DNA of 64,000 bases from Hyaloperonospora brassicae (Eukaryota > Oomycota > Peronosporomycetes > Peronosporales > Peronosporaceae). Position 1 is the stretch's first letter. Every line of letters starts with the position of its first letter. Both the position numbers and the translations under genes were made by a program. The notes beneath the pieces were generated by a model that ran no database searches, had not been told where the DNA came from, and saw nothing but the letters and a program-made list of their open reading frames with translations. Below, piece after piece: positions 41,491 to 52,880 of this stretch. The stretch lies in contig CANTFL010000049.1 of NCBI GenBank assembly GCA_947650285.1, positions 1 through 64,000 on the forward strand, in the 5' to 3' direction.

Positions 41491-44400
41491 TCTACTACCT
41501 AAGTTTATCTGGCAAAGATGTATGTCAACACCACTACAATTGTCACATCCACATTTACACAATTCTACGAACATGTGCATCTCCAACTTTTAGAGAATCG
41601 AACGCGGACTTCTGATGAGGTTAAATTATAGTTTCCATGATGCCATCACTTCTTGTTTTATCGTAATGCGATGCAACGAGGGTGGTATTTGTTCTGCCGA
41701 ACGCGTCAGAAAGTTGTAAAATTGTGCTTTCGGGGTTGTACCCTACAACCGAGCAAGTGGAATTGTGTGCGGTTATCAAAGTTCCGTTTAATCCATCCCA
41801 TATCTTCATTTTACCTTGTATATACCTTGTGTTGAGCTTCTGCTAATAGCTGCATTATGCGGTATCTGATAACTTGCGCTCACCACGCAAGACGCCTTAA
41901 AATTTGTCGTGTGTGTAAGCCCTCGATGAGTAGGCACCAATCACTGCGTTCATCAATGATCTTGCTGACGGTCTCACCATAGCTCATCGATTCTTCCGGT
42001 CCTGGGACCGTTCACCATGAAATGAATGCATCGTAGCACAAGGACCTTACTATCTTCGACGATGCGATATTAATTAGGCATTCTGTCCTATTCTTATACA
42101 ACATAAGTCTTATTTCGACTCCCGTGGGCCTTTGTTTTCATACAAGGTATATATCGTGCTACAATTATTAAAAAAGTTGCAGAAAACGATATCGTTGTCA
42201 AAGCACAGGACAATACGATGGTAATTGTATTTTTTACGTCACGTGTCTCGAAAGAATTATCGGTAAATTTGGCTGTTTGCCAGCAAGACCATAATCGAGG
42301 GTCTGATGTCAATGCAAATCTTATCAGCGCAGCGTTTAGAATTAAGTTTGAATGTAGTAAAGGAAGCGCGACCCAATGATTTGTAATAACAATATATTCA
42401 CAAACTTCTCTGCATATGTCTCCTCCAACAACAGCACCATATACGATCCACTGATGACGAAAACATTAATATAAATTAATCATGAAAAGGAATAGACACC
42501 TCACGCCCAAGTAAACATCAAGCTTCCAAAATTTGACACCAAATAGTACACTGTTGTTTTAATTTCCTTGATAGCGAGACACTACGATGATCTGAAGGTG
42601 CTGAAGAACATTGGCGATATATTAATTACTTCTTAACTGATCACTTGCCACGGCGTCAAGAACAACCAAAATATATTGGATACACACAGATCTGAGTACT
42701 CCAGTCCGTGTGTTGTCTTTTTGTTTAATGCGACTACCTTGTGTTTCCGTCGGTTGCACTACGCTTTATGTTACAGCTTTGACAGCTATTGATCTTTCTT
42801 TAAGTCGAAAAATGACTCGATATGATGCTGCACGTGTAATCTATGCACCGCACGCTTAAGACATTGTGTTGTTTCGGAATCAGGTGTAGCACTTCTAACA
42901 CAAAAAGGGTTTCAATCTGATACGCCTTCCATAAATAAGCGGACCTCGATAATATTTGGTCGCAACTAATCTTACATATACAGCCTTCGAGGATGCTACA
43001 ATTGTATGATCAGCATTGAGAGCATTAGCGTCCCCTAAATCAGCCTTGCGATCCTGTATGTCCAGTCTTTGTACATGTTCCTGCATTCGATTTTATCTTG
43101 ATCAACCTTGCAAGTCATCGATATCCTTTCCAAGCAATTAAGGATTTTATGTCGTCTTCAGATTGATTATCATGCGACTAATCAGTCATTACAGCCAGAA
43201 TTCTCCATCCGGTCACGACAATCACTCGGCGAGTTTAAAACACAAGAGAAAGAGCTCTGTATATGTACACTAAAATACTGCGTTATATGACTACGCCTCT
43301 TGTATCTTGCTAACCTGCCTGTAAGCTTGTATTTAATTATATAATTATAATATTATTGAATTAGTATCTAATCAATTGTGAATAAGGTACATAAAAAGCG
43401 GTGATGACTTTCAATTGCTCAATCATGTCGACAACCCAAACTAAATCGATTAGCCAACGCGAAACAACACATAGATATAAACAAATGACGAAAGAGTCCG
43501 CTGAGAATAAGTGGCATTCCATATATATTGTGAATATAAGGCATATTGTAGATACATTACAGGAACTTTCTACAATATTTTATATCAATCACCACGACCG
43601 GCAAGACCATGGCAACGCCGACAATCGATGAGTTTGGTAAGCCGAAATAACGTAATAACGTTTTATGTCTCTCCTGAAACCCAGGCGTGACTTGTCATAC
43701 GTATTGCGCGATCGGACTATCGCCACCGACACTAATATCACAAACAGCTCGACGTACCTCGAGAGTCTGGATATGTTCTTTCTCCTAGAAGAAAGAGACG
43801 ATTTTATCAAGAAAAATGTCGAAAATATCTAGATCCTCGTTCTGGGACATCCGTAACCAGTAAGTCCTGGAGATTATATATATCTTTTCGGATGTAAGCG
43901 CATCAATAAGCGGTATTTTCGTTATTTGCTGGTCCATATTCGAGTCATACATATCATAGCTTATACATAAATGAATTGATATTATCAATATATACTCTAC
44001 CCCGTGGTAATTAGCACTTCTCCCCTCTCGAGATTATGATAATTTTGATCAGCCTCTCAAGTTGATCTCAACTCCGGACCACTTCCAAATTTGCTAAGCA
44101 CCGCGCACCGCCCTGTAAGCCCCGTACCAGCTGCCAGGTATGAAAGAAATATTTGTACACCAACCTGCCTCACGCTTCTCAGCTTGAGCCCGGACTCTTC
44201 AGTCCACCACGCCCCATGCGCGGGTCGGCGGACCCCATCACAGGGGGGCTGCCGCCGCATGACAGCGCACCGCCCGACCAAGAGGTCGGAGATCGTCGAT
44301 TTCCAGGAGTCGGAGGGCCACTCTCACAGGGAGGGGTTGCTGCCCAGTACGGTAGGGGGGATCAAAGCGCTGTCCTTTCTGAGGGGAATGACGAAGGGCC

Positions 44401-44623
44401 GTCGTTCGTGACTCGTCTGTGACGCTCGGCGACACAGCCTTTCCGGAGGGCGTCCGTACCGATTTGACGCCTGTATCCTGTCAACCGTCGCCTAAGGCTA
44501 AGCAGGGACCCGAAACGGAGTCGGTCCCTACCCAACCGTCGCCTTCAAGCCGAAAGCTGGATCACCGCCTGTCCCAGGCGACCAGTCGCTTGACACTCCG
44601 ACGCTTGACGGATCTCCGGACGA

Positions 44624-45270
44624 TTGCCCTCAGTCGTCCGGCCGCAAGATATCTACGCGGCGTTATTGGAGGCTCGAAAAATGGTGATGAATGACCATCC
44701 ACGTGACAAATGGCTTACGACGCTAGCCGAGCTATTCACGATCGTCCACGACTCCGTAAAAATTGACGCGGAGCCTCGTCCCTCCGGGAAAGGAGCGTTT
44801 CCTAAGATTACGACGTGAAGAAAAAGTCACCCTTTTCCAGTTCTTTGAGTTCGCGTGTGTGAGCTGTGATGCCACGTACGCGGCATGGACGGATTACGCC
44901 ACAATAGTGACCCAAACACTTATCAACACTAATTTGGCCTTCCGGCCTATTGCGCAGAGCATGACCAGCAAGGTAAAATGCGCTCGTCTAAAGCCGTTGA
45001 TTCAGTGGGCACCGTCCCCCAAGACGGACCGTGGAGCCACGGAGGGAGGGGAACGCCTCCAAGATCGCCGTGACACCTACAAAGTCTTCACGTTTAATCC
45101 GGCGGTTCACAACTTTTAGGACATTGGAAATTTACGGGCGCTGTGTCTGCAGCCAGCAAACTCCAAGAGCGGTGTCCAGCTTCGTGACGGCACACTCGAT
45201 AAGTGGAGGATTATCAGCGGGCTAGCGGAGGGAAGAATCGTATGCAGGCGCCTGCCGGTGATTTTAAGTA
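44624..45270 (+). pseudogene. LINE ORF1-like fragment, right copy
   Basis: Frames in this stretch match the left LINE at 3939-4562. Recognisable blocks are WLTTLAELFTIVHDSVK, TSKVKCARLKPLIQWA and, after a stop, IISGLAEGRIV. The block is split by at least two shifts. No catalytic motif. Confidence 0.5.
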
Positions 45271-45924
45271 GCGTTTTGGATTCGAAGGAACGGGTCCGAC
45301 TATCCCGAACTATTCGGGCTTAGGTGGAGGGTGAACTCGAGTTGCACCTGCGTAGCGGGACAAACATTCGTCAGTGTCGACAGACTACAAGAGCCATCAA
45401 TGAAGATATTTTGTTGGATGCGGAACGATTGCGAGTGGACCAGAAAGTTCTTCGGCGTTTTCTCAACGTTGCTATGACGATTAGCTACAACCCCCTTCAA
45501 CGCTGTTTTTTAATTTTTTGACCGTGTCGCAGCACGTAATTTCGAATTGGTATCCGTCCCGTTTTAGAACGAGGTCTACCGTGTGGCCAACATGCATCTT
45601 CCGGCCAAGGGGTCGATTCGGGCGCGTCAACTCAGCCGTGATGGCACGCGTCTGGCTACTGAGTAGGAATATGCAGTGGGGCTACATAACGTCACCCGCT
45701 TCACGATTATTGGCCGGCTGACTGCATATTTCCAAGAGCATATTGCTTCAAAATTTGAATTGGAGGATATGGATACGTGTACACCCAATTCCCTAACTTT
45801 TACTATGTGGCAATTGACAGTTAAGATGGCTGGCTGTCCTATATTTTTGCGCGGAATCGTATGCATTAATTGGTTTGGCGGACCTATCATTCTTAAGCAC
45901 CCAGATGTTGATGGTCGTCCACAA

Positions 45925-45966
45925 TGTCTATAGTGTGGGGACTTGAATCAAACCATGGCGAGATGT
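45925..45966 (+). pseudogene. decayed CCHC knuckle of the right LINE
   Basis: The codons read C-L-stop-C-G-D-L-N-Q-T-M-A-R-C: the same block as the intact knuckle at 5214-5255, with a TAG stop and with Gln in place of the His. Confidence 0.6.
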
Positions 45967-46137
45967 TCGTATACAGATGAACAACTGGCCGGACCCGGCA
46001 GCAGGGTTGAAACGGACCGCGAAATTTCCGGTCTAAAGGATTTGGCCACGCCATTTAGCAGTTTGAAGGAGCTTAAAGAGGCGGCTGCGACCAGGTTAAA
46101 ACAATAGCAGGACCAGGACAAAAAGAGGCAGGCGGCC

Positions 46138-47307
46138 GTGGAAACTACCTCGTCCATGGCAGGTGCGCGCAACACACCCGAGACAAAGATACCTAGCGAT
46201 GGCACTTCTCAGACTACCACGGATAACAGTGGGACTGCAACATTGCCCAAGAAGAGATGGGTGAAAGTCCCTATCCACAGGGGTAAGAAGCTCCAACCCC
46301 GTACGAAGACACCTGCCACGCGTAATACAGTGGCATCATCGTTTTTCGCAGGTCTCGATGAGCGGCCTGAGGACGCAGACGTTAGTCTACCGTCCGGTAC
46401 ACCCACCCTTCCTGTCGAAGATACGGTAGACCTCACGGCTGAGAACATTGTCAAGCCGTTCGATGTCCACCCGACTTTAACGACCGAGAAGGAATCGCTG
46501 CACGTATGTTCCTCGAAACCACCTAGACGGCGACCGACATCTCAACTTGTTATGCTCAAGCAGCGTGAACGATCATCGTTACGAAAGGTATTGTCAGATG
46601 AAAATCTTGGCATGGGGATCTTGCTGCCGGAGGATTCTGTGGAACGCGTTATTCACACCCCTGCAATAGGGAATTGTCTGGCGATGGCGATCGCGCAAGC
46701 GGTGGCGGACCATGATCTGGTCGCCCAAGACACTGTTTTAAAGAACAGTACCGCTTGTATTAAGCGTGGAATCTCTTAAACGGGTTTATTAAATTTTGAC
46801 GAACAATTTACCCACTCTGACCGCACGAGGACGTTGGTAAATGTGTCTCGAGGCTGGGAAGGAATGGACGCTCGAAGTTTATCGAAACAATTTCAGTTGT
46901 ACCTACATGAATACTCTGCGACACCATCGATCCACCTAGCAGTGATTTAGAAGCATAATTGAGAAAGTTGCGAAATTTTATCGATAGCGGCAAGCTTTCT
47001 GCAGCGTCAGATATTTGTACTTGCACACAATACAGATGACCTCCATTCCTGGGCCTGCTTCGTGTATCGTCTTAGCACGATTTCAAGGGGAGCCAAAATT
47101 TTCGAGACCGGACAACACGTACCACTGGAGATTGTCCAGTGCGCCCACGCGATCGCAGTTGCTAAATCTACGGACAAAAACCCACCGTTTATTTTGAGAT
47201 TCTGGGGATTTCACTACTCGGCTTACGTTCATACCCTGTCTCCAAGTGTTGATGCGTGCTCTCTTCTCGACAAGACTAAAAAGGATCCCACGGTGCCGCA
47301 ACAATAG
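46138..47307 (+). pseudogene. OTU-like cysteine protease region of the right LINE
   Basis: A Pro/Thr-rich lead-in (46138-46500) precedes the Cys box TPAIGNCLAMAIAQAVADHD near 46650-46720. After a stop, the block TRTLVNVSRGW matches the left copy. The closing box LRFWGFHYSAYVHTL near 47197-47240 offers the His of a Cys-His pair. Frame breaks lie at about 46780 and between 46950 and 47060. The domain would cut ubiquitin-like or polyprotein bonds if active; the OTU call is from the two boxes only. Confidence 0.45.
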
Positions 47308-47325
47308 GGATACAATGACGCCGTT

Positions 47326-48204
47326 ATGCAGACTACAGAGCACCGGATCTTCACCGAGGTCGCTATCGACCCATCGTCAATTGGTCACGCAAGCTCCAAT
47401 GGGTCTCAACTGGCGTTGCTTCCCTCTGCTTGGGACACCTATGATCGACCAATTGCTCAAAAGAGGGCACACTCGACTACTCCTGCCGAAGGGGAACAAA
47501 TTCGGCAAATTATGCGGACTAAGTTAGCGGGGGATGTTCAAGATGGGGAACCTGTTATGCAAGACTTCCCACACAGCATCAGGTCATCGGATCTTCTGGA
47601 CCCAAGAGCGGCCTGGACGGATATGTGGCGTATACATGGGGACGCCTGGCCGGTTTCGGCTACGGTCGCATTTTCCCACGTGCACAGTAGCACAGACGAG
47701 TGGATTCAGGTGTCGCAGCGAAAGGCGCGGGCGCTTCTTTCCTTACTGCAAAGCTTCTCCTATTTGGAGGAGGTCCGCAATGCTATCGACGATCAGGTTT
47801 CTGAGAGCTGGACAGATGCCTGGAGACGTAGCTGTGTCCAAGCACGCTTGATTTCCTATCGCTCAAGGACGACGCATCCTGCGACGTACCAGTGGTTGGA
47901 TGCATGGACCGTCAAGCTCAAACGGCCAGCCCCATATAACCTGCCGGCTCTTAACGACAGCCGCGACGACTGGGTGCGCCTCCGCGCTAATGATTATGAC
48001 AACGACCCGATCTTGAAACTATGTGACGTGAACTACAAATGTCGCTTAGGCAAGCATATTATTTGCGCCGGATTTTACAAGAAAGAAATTCGAGGTCTAC
48101 TTGGTCAGGAGGACTGTACGGATAACGAGGCTGTGCACCGTCTCGACCGTCACCTCGATGCTTATAAAACAGTGGGTCGGTATCGTGAAGCGTGCGCCTA
48201 CTAA
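47326..48204 (+). pseudogene. unassigned 292-codon block of the right LINE, between OTU-like and endonuclease parts
   Basis: The frame is open for 292 codons and Trp-rich (AWTDMWRIHGDAWP, DEWIQVSQRKAR, ESWTDAWRRS). I recognise no family. Its place in the element and its strand suggest it is part of the LINE polyprotein. Confidence 0.4.
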
Positions 48205-48754
48205 ATCTCACAATATGTAGTGGGGTAAGCTCGTGAGCTTGTTCGCCGGTGCTATAGAGCACGTAGCGGAGGAGAGCGGCCATCATTAATAAAGGCAGCC
48301 CAGCCTTAGGAACCGGAGCTCTTCTCCGGGGGGAGCGGTCACGGTCCTACGGACGCGTACGGCTGTCACATCTATCTCCGGCGGACAAACCGTTCGGAGC
48401 AGTTTGACCGGGGTTCTCAACAATTAGAGAGAGTCAGACGGATTAATGTCAGAACGTCAGGGGATTCCGAGACAAGTCCCGAGATAAATAGCTTGCTGCC
48501 TGGAGACGGACGCAGGTAGCGGACCGACCGCTTTGGGTAGCTGCAGGAGACTCATGTCTGCAGCCAGAGCAAGGTCGACGCCCTGACCTCTACCTGGGCC
48601 AAGTTATGGGGGCAACATCCTCGACCCGGTGGCCCCGCGTTGTCGTATTGAAGTATCATTGCACGACGGGCGGTTGAAGTGGCAATTTTACTTCACCCTT
48701 CTATAGCCGAGTCGACAGCCGCTTGGAACATTTCTTGCTGGTCAGATTGGGTCG

Positions 48755-49230
48755 TTGCAGATGAATGTGGACCTTTTGCGGTTGGTGAATGTTAACGCGC
48801 CTAACAAACAATTCGATCGCGAAATGTTTTTCACTGCTTTACAGAGCTGGCCGTGGTCACAGAAAGCCACGATTCTAGCGGGAGATTTTAATTGTGTTCA
48901 GAGTCCGACGCTTGACAGGATCGGTGGGGCACGGGCGGGGCGTCCCGGAAGCGCAGAGCTTCAGACTATTGTGGAGTCTGCCCATCTTATGGACGCACGC
49001 ATTCTCAGCGTGGACGTCGAAGGCGATGGGTAGGAACCTGAACCTCTCGATTTTTTCACATACTGGGGTCCGTATGTGGCGAGTCGGATCGATCGTTTTT
49101 ACGTGCCTCACGACTGGTCGTCGGTGGTACAATGGGTTTCTGTCGATGAACCGCAAGTTCATTCGGACCATCAACGGGTGAGGTTGCAATTCGACGTCCA
49201 GGCCGTTACTCACGTTGCCCGGCGGAAGCA
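48755..49230 (+). pseudogene. LINE AP-type endonuclease domain
   Basis: The motifs are LVNVNAPNK, then ILAGDFNCV (the catalytic D-x-N), DFFTYWGPYVASRIDRFYVP (the S-R-I/L-D box) and VHSDHQRV (the S-D-H box), all characteristic of exonuclease III-like LINE endonucleases. A stop at 49031-49033 separates the first two from the rest; the frame is kept. Confidence 0.8.
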
Positions 49231-50005
49231 CCGTCCAGTAACTTACCCCATCCGGTCGGCGCAGCTAGTCCGTGTTGTAGCGGAGTTACTGGTCACCCTG
49301 AAAGAAGAAGGAGTGGGGCATGGTGCGTCGACTTCGACTTGGGACGATACCGCTAAGCGTGCCTTAAATGTATAAAGCGGCTCAACAAACGTATACTCCG
49401 GAGGCGAAATTCAGTTGTGCGCCGGGTCCAGGCCCAAAGCCGAGCGCATCGTCTGACACGCAAAGCGCTGATAGACGTTACGGTGGAGGACGCTCGGGAG
49501 GAGCATTTGGTCCGATTAGGCAACTGGCTTGAGCGGACCATGGATCAACTACGGAGGGGTGTTAAGCGTGTGTCTATTTTTGAGAGGGACCAGACCATTT
49601 ACCACTATTCGTCACATCAACGAAGCAGCATTTACGCACACGATGACGACTGCTGACCGGTTTGCTTCGGAATGGCAGCCTATACTGGGAGTTGTGCACC
49701 ATACACTACAGCGGCCGCAACTGGAGACTGCTTTTGATGCATTTGTTCAGGTTCCTGCCAATCGCTGTGTCTCGGCATTCGGCAATGGAATGCTTATGAA
49801 GACTATCAGCTTGAACGAAGTGATCAATGCATTGCGGGCCTAAACCGGCACAAAGCAGCGGGAAAGGATGGACTTAATAACGATATTTCACGGACACTCA
49901 GGCGGTCATGGCTCCTGCTATGGTGGCCATTGGTAACGAGATACTTTGGGGCGGTGAACCTCCTCCATCCTTTTAGAATATCTCATTATTCCTTTGCGCA
50001 TACAG

Positions 50006-50803
50006 GGCGACTCGCAGGATGCGATGGACTACAGGTCGATTGCTCTCATGCAAACTGGGTGCAAGATCTTCACCAAAGTCATCACCACACGCGTTAAACG
50101 CTTTTTAAGGAAATTACTTGGTGATTCGCAGCAAGGCTTTGTGCAGGGGAGGCAGGTGCACAAGACTGCTATGGTGATGATGGGCGTCCTCACCGCATCT
50201 TCAGCCAAAATCGAGGTGCCTTGAATGAGTAGCGAAGCTATTCTCTTGTTGGACTTCCGTAAGACCTACGAAACGGTTGCCCGAGATAACATACTCGTGA
50301 CAATTACGAGGTTTGGGTTCTCGCCGGAATTTACCACAATGATCAGGAACATTCATACTGGAATCACGGCCCACTTCCTTGTGAACGGGGAGCTTTCGAC
50401 TCCCCAAGAGGTGATTTCCGGTATTCGCCAAGGACGTCCCCTTGCGCCTATATTATTTATTATCGCGGCGGAAGTTCTCGCATTGGTGATTAATACTGAT
50501 GAGCAGATCTCCGGCATCAAGGTGCCCAACGGAGATGGCACCAGACACAACGTCTCTGCTTACGTCGATGATACGACTGTCTTCTTACATGAGGCAGCTC
50601 AACTACCGGCAGTGCTACGGATCATGGAGCAATTTGGCAAGCTTTCGGGCTTGCAGGTGAAACCGCGAAAAAGCAAGATTATATTTCTTAATATGGAGGT
50701 ACACACGACGGAGTTCTGCCCTATTCCGGTACTTCAGCACGGGGATACGACGGGTTACCTGGGCTACTATGTTGGTACTGGAGAGGTCACGGACACAAAA
50801 TAA
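50006..50803 (+). pseudogene. LINE reverse transcriptase
   Basis: Blocks appear in order: YRSIALMQTGCKIFTKVI and LLGDSQQGFVQGRQV, a stop and shift near 50221, then [11 protein letters not shown] (motif A with Asp), [14 protein letters not shown] (motif B) and AYVDDTTVF (motif C with the catalytic Asp pair), ending in LGYYVG. This is a LINE-type RT, not an LTR-element RT. Confidence 0.88.
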
Positions 50804-50821
50804 GCAGCGCGAATTTGTAAC

Positions 50822-52370
50822 GTGCAACGTCGCCTGGACATTGAGTCTCAACTCGCCACCACTCTTTCGCTTCGAGTGTCAATTTTGAACGTCATCATGT
50901 TACCGTCGATCTTGTTCACGGCGCCGGTCTTCAAGCTCCCGCGCTGGGCAGAACACCAGCTCCGTAATCTCCAGAAGCAATTTCCGTGGGACTGCTCAAC
51001 CAGTACTGACGCTTCTCGCCACAATATTGCTCCAACGCTGCTGCATACTCCTCAACAAGCGGGTGGGGTCGGGCTGGCATCAACAAAGATTGGGTGCAAG
51101 ACCCAGCGGGTGAAACAGGTCATCCTGTGGCTTACACAACGCAAGGACACATATTATGAGGCCTGGCAGGCACGGATGTTTCGGGGATCTACAAAGCCCT
51201 GGACAGAGGGGGTGTCGCCACTCACCGAACGGAAACGACAGTCATCTCGATCCCGGCGAACACCCGGCAATTGTGTGCAGCTGCTCCTCGGACCGTGGCT
51301 GTCCCCTAGTCTGCAGGATCCAGCCGAACGACAGCAGCGGGACATGACTGAGTTGGCGAACCTAGCATCCACATCAATCAGTTGACCTACGCCGTAGGAA
51401 TGGGTGCTGGAGCTTTCACGGCCACTGCCTTGCTGTTCCCGGACCATGACACCGGAACAGGTACTGTTCTGGCCCACGTACTCAGGAACGGATAATCCGT
51501 GGATTACGGACCACCGAGGGTATTCTTTGTCCACCCGGAAGTATGCCAAAATTCTTCCATGCAGCACAGCGGAGCTGGCGCTGCAATGGACTGGGGTCCA
51601 GATATACTCTTTCATCATACCACCGGCTGAACTGGCATGCATCAACAGGCCAAACTGCGGCGTTGGGCGATAGCGATACTGTTGAGTGCACCAAATATGG
51701 CAATAGGGGGCGGTCTGCAAGTGAGTTCGACCCTGCGACTATGGCACTCATCCGACCTCGTGAGGGTCTATGACTGGAATTTTCTTTTGCCGGGTCGAAT
51801 TTAGAACGTCGGAGCCAATACGTGTATTGAACAGAAAAATGTCATTCTGCTGGAGCAGGAGAGCGGTGGTCTCCATTGGGAAATTGCAGAAGACAACATC
51901 TTTAATCGACAAACAGCGACCGACTGTCAGACGCTCCGTCAGAGCGCAGCAGCGCGGAGAATTTACTTTTGTGCGCATCCGTTTCTTCACGGTCTTCCAT
52001 GGAGTGTTCCGGACTCAATCGCGAACAAACACGTCCTGATAGAGTTGAAGACACAGCAATTTCGATGGTTTAAAGCAGCAGGAAGTGCATTAACTAAGAC
52101 GGTGTTGCAACTCAAACAATCGGCAAGCCGGAGTCCTTAGCAACCCGGGGCAAAAGTCCAGACGCCAAACTCTCTCCAGGCACATGGCACGGAGCTCACG
52201 AAAATTAGGTATGGGTCTGCTATAGAGTGGGATTGCGGCAACTAAACACTTATTTTCCTGGGAGGCAGCAGTACCCCAGCTGTCGCAAGCTGCGGTGCTG
52301 CCAGGGAAAAAAAGAGACTCTTGAACACATCTTCCGGTCCTTCCCATGTGCGCAGGTCTGTTGGCAGAAA
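50822..52370 (+). pseudogene. LINE post-RT region with C-terminal zinc motif
   Basis: 50822-51385 encodes the thumb-like continuation (SILNVIMLPSILFTAP, NLQKQFPWDC). Around 52281-52367 the frame reads CRKLRCCQGKKETLEHIF and CAQVCWQKL, the Cys-x-Cys...ETxxHxF...C pattern found at the ends of many LINE ORF2 proteins. Stops and shifts lie between. Confidence 0.6.
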
Positions 52371-52880
52371 CTTATTTGCCATTGGCCGGGACAAAGTTGG
52401 TAGCTGAGCCATGTCAACGGATTTCTCCCAGCAATCGCCAGTAGGCATCCACCGTAACTATTCTCGGTTGTCTTAGAACGTATCGGGCAAGACCAACCTG
52501 ACGAGGTACACGCGTACGCAACTGTATGGAAGCGGTTGTGGCGCATACTGAGCAGCGTGTGCTTTACTAGATTATGGATACAGCGCAATCGGGTGACTTT
52601 CCACCAGGCGGAAGTTACACTCCACGATTGCGTCGAGAGATTTTGGCAAACAGGTATGCGGCAGCTCCGGGCAGTAGCAAAGCGGGAGTATGGGGGGGAC
52701 GACACGAAAATTCAAGGAGCGCGTCTGTTAGTATGTCAACGACATTTAGACAGACAACTAGAAGATCAGTCGCCTAGGGAGACTAGCCCCGTACAATTAA
52801 CGGGCGCGTCGAAGAAACTGGCGTTGTTAACCAGACTCAAGATATATCAGACATCCTACAACCATTAATGGTTAAAAAAG

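Larger units (their letters stand above)
39232..44080. other. AT-rich gene-free stretch
   Basis: About 4.8 kb without a convincing frame longer than about 85 codons, any RNA gene or an intact element. It holds an inverted repeat at 41136-41181 and a diverged repeat copy at 41310-41490. The rest looks like strongly decayed repeat DNA. Confidence 0.6.
44090..52880 (+). mobile_element. long degenerate LINE with OTU-like, APE-endonuclease and RT domains (right copy)
   Basis: About 8.8 kb on the plus strand with domain order ORF1-like, CCHC, OTU-like, an unassigned block, apurinic-type endonuclease, reverse transcriptase and a C-terminal zinc motif. There are many stops and shifts. The left boundary is approximate. 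The right end is placed at the short A-run after ttaatggtt near 52870-52877, which could be the LINE tail. Target duplications could not be found by eye. Confidence 0.65.

Noticed and set aside
39232..44080. AT-rich gene-free DNA next to Copia as a possible centromere
   Set aside because: Copia-like elements mark centromeres in some oomycetes, but one Copia insertion plus decayed AT-rich DNA is no evidence; would need CENP-A ChIP or Hi-C.
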